From: Methanolobus chelungpuianus
GTDB lineage: Archaea; Halobacteriota; Methanosarcinia; Methanosarcinales; Methanosarcinaceae
Direction: 5' to 3'
DNA: 64,000 nt
NCBI RefSeq assembly: GCF_024500045.1
Contig: NZ_JTEO01000002.1
Span: forward strand, 496,001-560,000
The notes under the pieces were generated by a model. The model saw only the letters and a list, made by a program, of their open reading frames with translations. It made no database searches and was not told the DNA's origin. Shown piece after piece: positions 62,719 through 64,000 of the stretch (positions are counted from its first letter, which is position 1; the number at the start of each line of letters is the position of its first letter). The translations under genes were made by a program, and so were the position numbers.

Positions 62719-63949
62719 TGAAACTATCACCCAGCTCAGGTGCGTATGCGTCTACGCCGGTCTCATTGCTGACCCATTCTGCAAAAGCCACTGTGTCTTC
62801 CCCGTGCATGGTGAACACATGCTCAGTGCCCCTGTCACAGAAATCCTTCACAATTCCCTTAAGCTCCCTGTCTCCGCAATGAGCCGAGAAATCATACTGC
62901 TCGACCTTTATTGCAAGCTGCTGGATGACCCCATCATTATCTATTATGCCGTTATCAAGGGCCATCCTGCCATTGGTGCCCTCAACCTGGTATCCGGTTA
63001 TCAGGATCTTTGATTTCGGGTCCTTGTACAGCCTTTTAAGGTAATGGAGCACCGGTCCTCCGTTCAGCATTCCTGCGGTGGTCACTATCACTGAGGACTC
63101 AAGCTGCACTTTGTCCCTTTTGCTCCCGTCCACCGCAATGGCATTTGTAAAGGCCCTTCTCAGGTGCGTGGGGTTGCGCAGGGCCTCAGGGTGCTTGATC
63201 ATTATCTTGTAGGCGGAAACCCCAAGTCCGTCGACATAGGCTGTAATGCCGTGCGCATCCAGGAGCATGAGTATCTCCTGTGTCCTTCCTATGGCGAAAG
63301 CCGGGATTATCACATTTCCTCCCATGTCGATTGTGTCCGTGAGCGAGTCCATGAACGCCTTTTCTATCTCTTTCCTCGGAGGGTGATCTTCCCCGAAATA
63401 AGTACTTTCAATGATCAGCGCATCCGCATCCGGGAAATCGGTGGCACCTGACACAAGTCTAGTATCTATCGTGTTAATGTCCCCCGTATAGAATACGCTC
63501 TTCCGGCTCCTGTCCTCTATATGGATGGCTGCGGCGCCGGGTATATGACCGGCATCATAGAACTGCGCCCTGTAGCCATGTACATGGAATTCCAGGCCTG
63601 GTTCGATACGACGTGTGTTCTCTACGAATCTTGAAAGATCGGTGCTGTCGTATGCGGCAATCTCTCCGCTTCTCTCCGCGATCCTCAGGGTATCCCTGGC
63701 AAGCATGCTTGAAAGATCGAATGTGAGTGGCGTCATATAGATGTCAGGTGCAATGTCCATCAAACTGGGAACTGCGCCCGAGTGGTCAAGGTGCGCATGC
63801 GAGACGAGCACAGCCTCAGGCCGTGCGCCGCTCACCGGGTACTGGGCGACCTCGCCGGGTTTTATGCCGTAGTCCATCATTATCCTGTCATCGACCAGGA
63901 CGGCCGAGCGTCCTACTTCCCTGCATGCTCCTTTGAATTCCAGTTTCAT
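62711..63949 (-). CDS. Beta-CASP metallo-beta-lactamase ribonuclease (CPSF73-like)
   Basis: The 412-residue protein is a metallo-beta-lactamase nuclease with SHAHLDHSG (about residues 50-58), DAGHIPGAAAIHIE, YTGDINTIDTRL and a beta-CASP region (IIPAFAIGRTQEILML, TTAGMLNGGPVLHYLKRL, DFSAHCGDRELKG). It lacks KH domains, so it fits the shorter archaeal aCPSF2/aCPSF1b group rather than aCPSF1. These cut or trim RNA 3' ends. AAAGGTGATC precedes the ATG. It is the second beta-CASP gene in the window, besides rnj. Confidence 0.93.
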   Translation of the reverse strand: MKLEFKGACREVGRSAVLVDDRIMMDYGIKPGEVAQYPVSGARPEAVLVSHAHLDHSGAVPSLMDIAPDIYMTPLTFDLSSMLARDTLRIAERSGEIAAYDSTDLSRFVENTRRIEPGLEFHVHGYRAQFYDAGHIPGAAAIHIEDRSRKSVFYTGDINTIDTRLVSGATDFPDADALIIESTYFGEDHPPRKEIEKAFMDSLTDTIDMGGNVIIPAFAIGRTQEILMLLDAHGITAYVDGLGVSAYKIMIKHPEALRNPTHLRRAFTNAIAVDGSKRDKVQLESSVIVTTAGMLNGGPVLHYLKRLYKDPKSKILITGYQVEGTNGRMALDNGIIDNDGVIQQLAIKVEQYDFSAHCGDRELKGIVKDFCDRGTEHVFTMHGEDTVAFAEWVSNETGVDAYAPELGDSFII

Positions 63950-63961
63950 ATGATCACCTTT

Positions 63962-64000
63962 TCAGTGTTCAGGCAACGGCATCCTGCCAGCTCCTGATCT
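63962..64000 (-). CDS. Possible C-terminal end of an upstream gene
   Basis: On the minus strand a frame open from the right edge ends in TGA at 63962-63964, 12 bases before the nuclease start. It encodes only 12 residues (RSGAGRMPLPEH), too few to identify. The tight spacing and the ribosome binding site of the next gene right after it suggest the end of a cotranscribed gene. Confidence 0.3.
   Translation of the reverse strand, partial: RSGAGRMPLPEH

Noticed and set aside
1-64000. CRISPR arrays, insertion sequences and rRNA genes
   Set aside because: No regularly spaced repeats, transposase-like translations with terminal inverted repeats, or rRNA sequences were found on reading through the window.

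Overview
The window is chromosomal DNA from a methylotrophic methanogenic archaeon, most likely of the family Methanosarcinaceae. The evidence is a complete methanol methyltransferase set (MtaA, MtaB, MtaC with a RamA-type activase), an archaeal information-processing block (TFB, Gar1, RpoN, RpoK, L18e, L13, S9, S2), an archaeal mevalonate-pathway block (mevalonate kinase, isopentenyl phosphate kinase, type 2 IPP isomerase, GGPP synthase), deoxyhypusine synthase, Trm5, Rio2, an archaeal RNase J and several families typical of methanogens (DUF2111, UPF0280, DUF39-CBS). The genus cannot be fixed from sequence reading alone.

Layout. 1-5.4 kb: the start of pyrF, deoxyhypusine synthase, a small membrane protein, a metallophosphoesterase and an Lhr-type helicase. 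5.6-12.9 kb: methanol module, with mtaA on the plus strand converging on mtaC-mtaB on the minus strand. Upstream of mtaCB, across an 861-base gene-free stretch, lie a RamA-like corrinoid activase and a CobW-family GTPase, also on the minus strand. 13.0-16.9 kb: ferrous iron uptake (dtxR, feoA, feoB, a four-helix membrane protein, feoC-like). 17-23.5 kb: aminotransferase, a duplicated-helix MscS-like membrane protein, an HD hydrolase with an orphan Cys-rich partner, a cupin and an M18 aminopeptidase. 23.8-27.5 kb: an accessory redox island with a TrmB-type regulator, an NmrA-type protein, an Isf-type iron-sulfur flavoprotein and a DUF169 protein; two of its transcription units have visibly duplicated promoters. 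27.6-45.5 kb: the conserved core, with tRNA-Thr(CGT), trm5, LysE, tfb, gar1, ppdK, isoprenoid genes, ribosomal and RNA polymerase genes, an intron-containing tRNA-Pro(CGG) and serA. 45.9-64 kb: histidine kinase, MFS transporter, Hsp20, a contiguous three-gene homocysteine-biosynthesis set, AIM24, a glutaredoxin/thioredoxin reductase/DUF2111 operon, LarB-LarC, Rio2, DUF460, MobA, a TPR protein and a beta-CASP nuclease.

How the parts work together. MtaC carries the methyl group from methanol (MtaB) to coenzyme M (MtaA), and the RamA-like protein probably re-reduces MtaC after accidental oxidation. The Feo genes would supply iron for the many Fe-S proteins, under a DtxR-family repressor whose likely operators share the 9-mer ATTAGCTAT. 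No CRISPR array, transposase, integrase or rRNA gene was found. I saw no clearly undescribed large system. The best leads are the duplicated-promoter redox island, the CobW-activase pair with the methanol genes and their unusual upstream DNA, and two orphan gene pairs. All operator, promoter and terminator calls come from reading the sequence by eye and are less certain than the gene calls.
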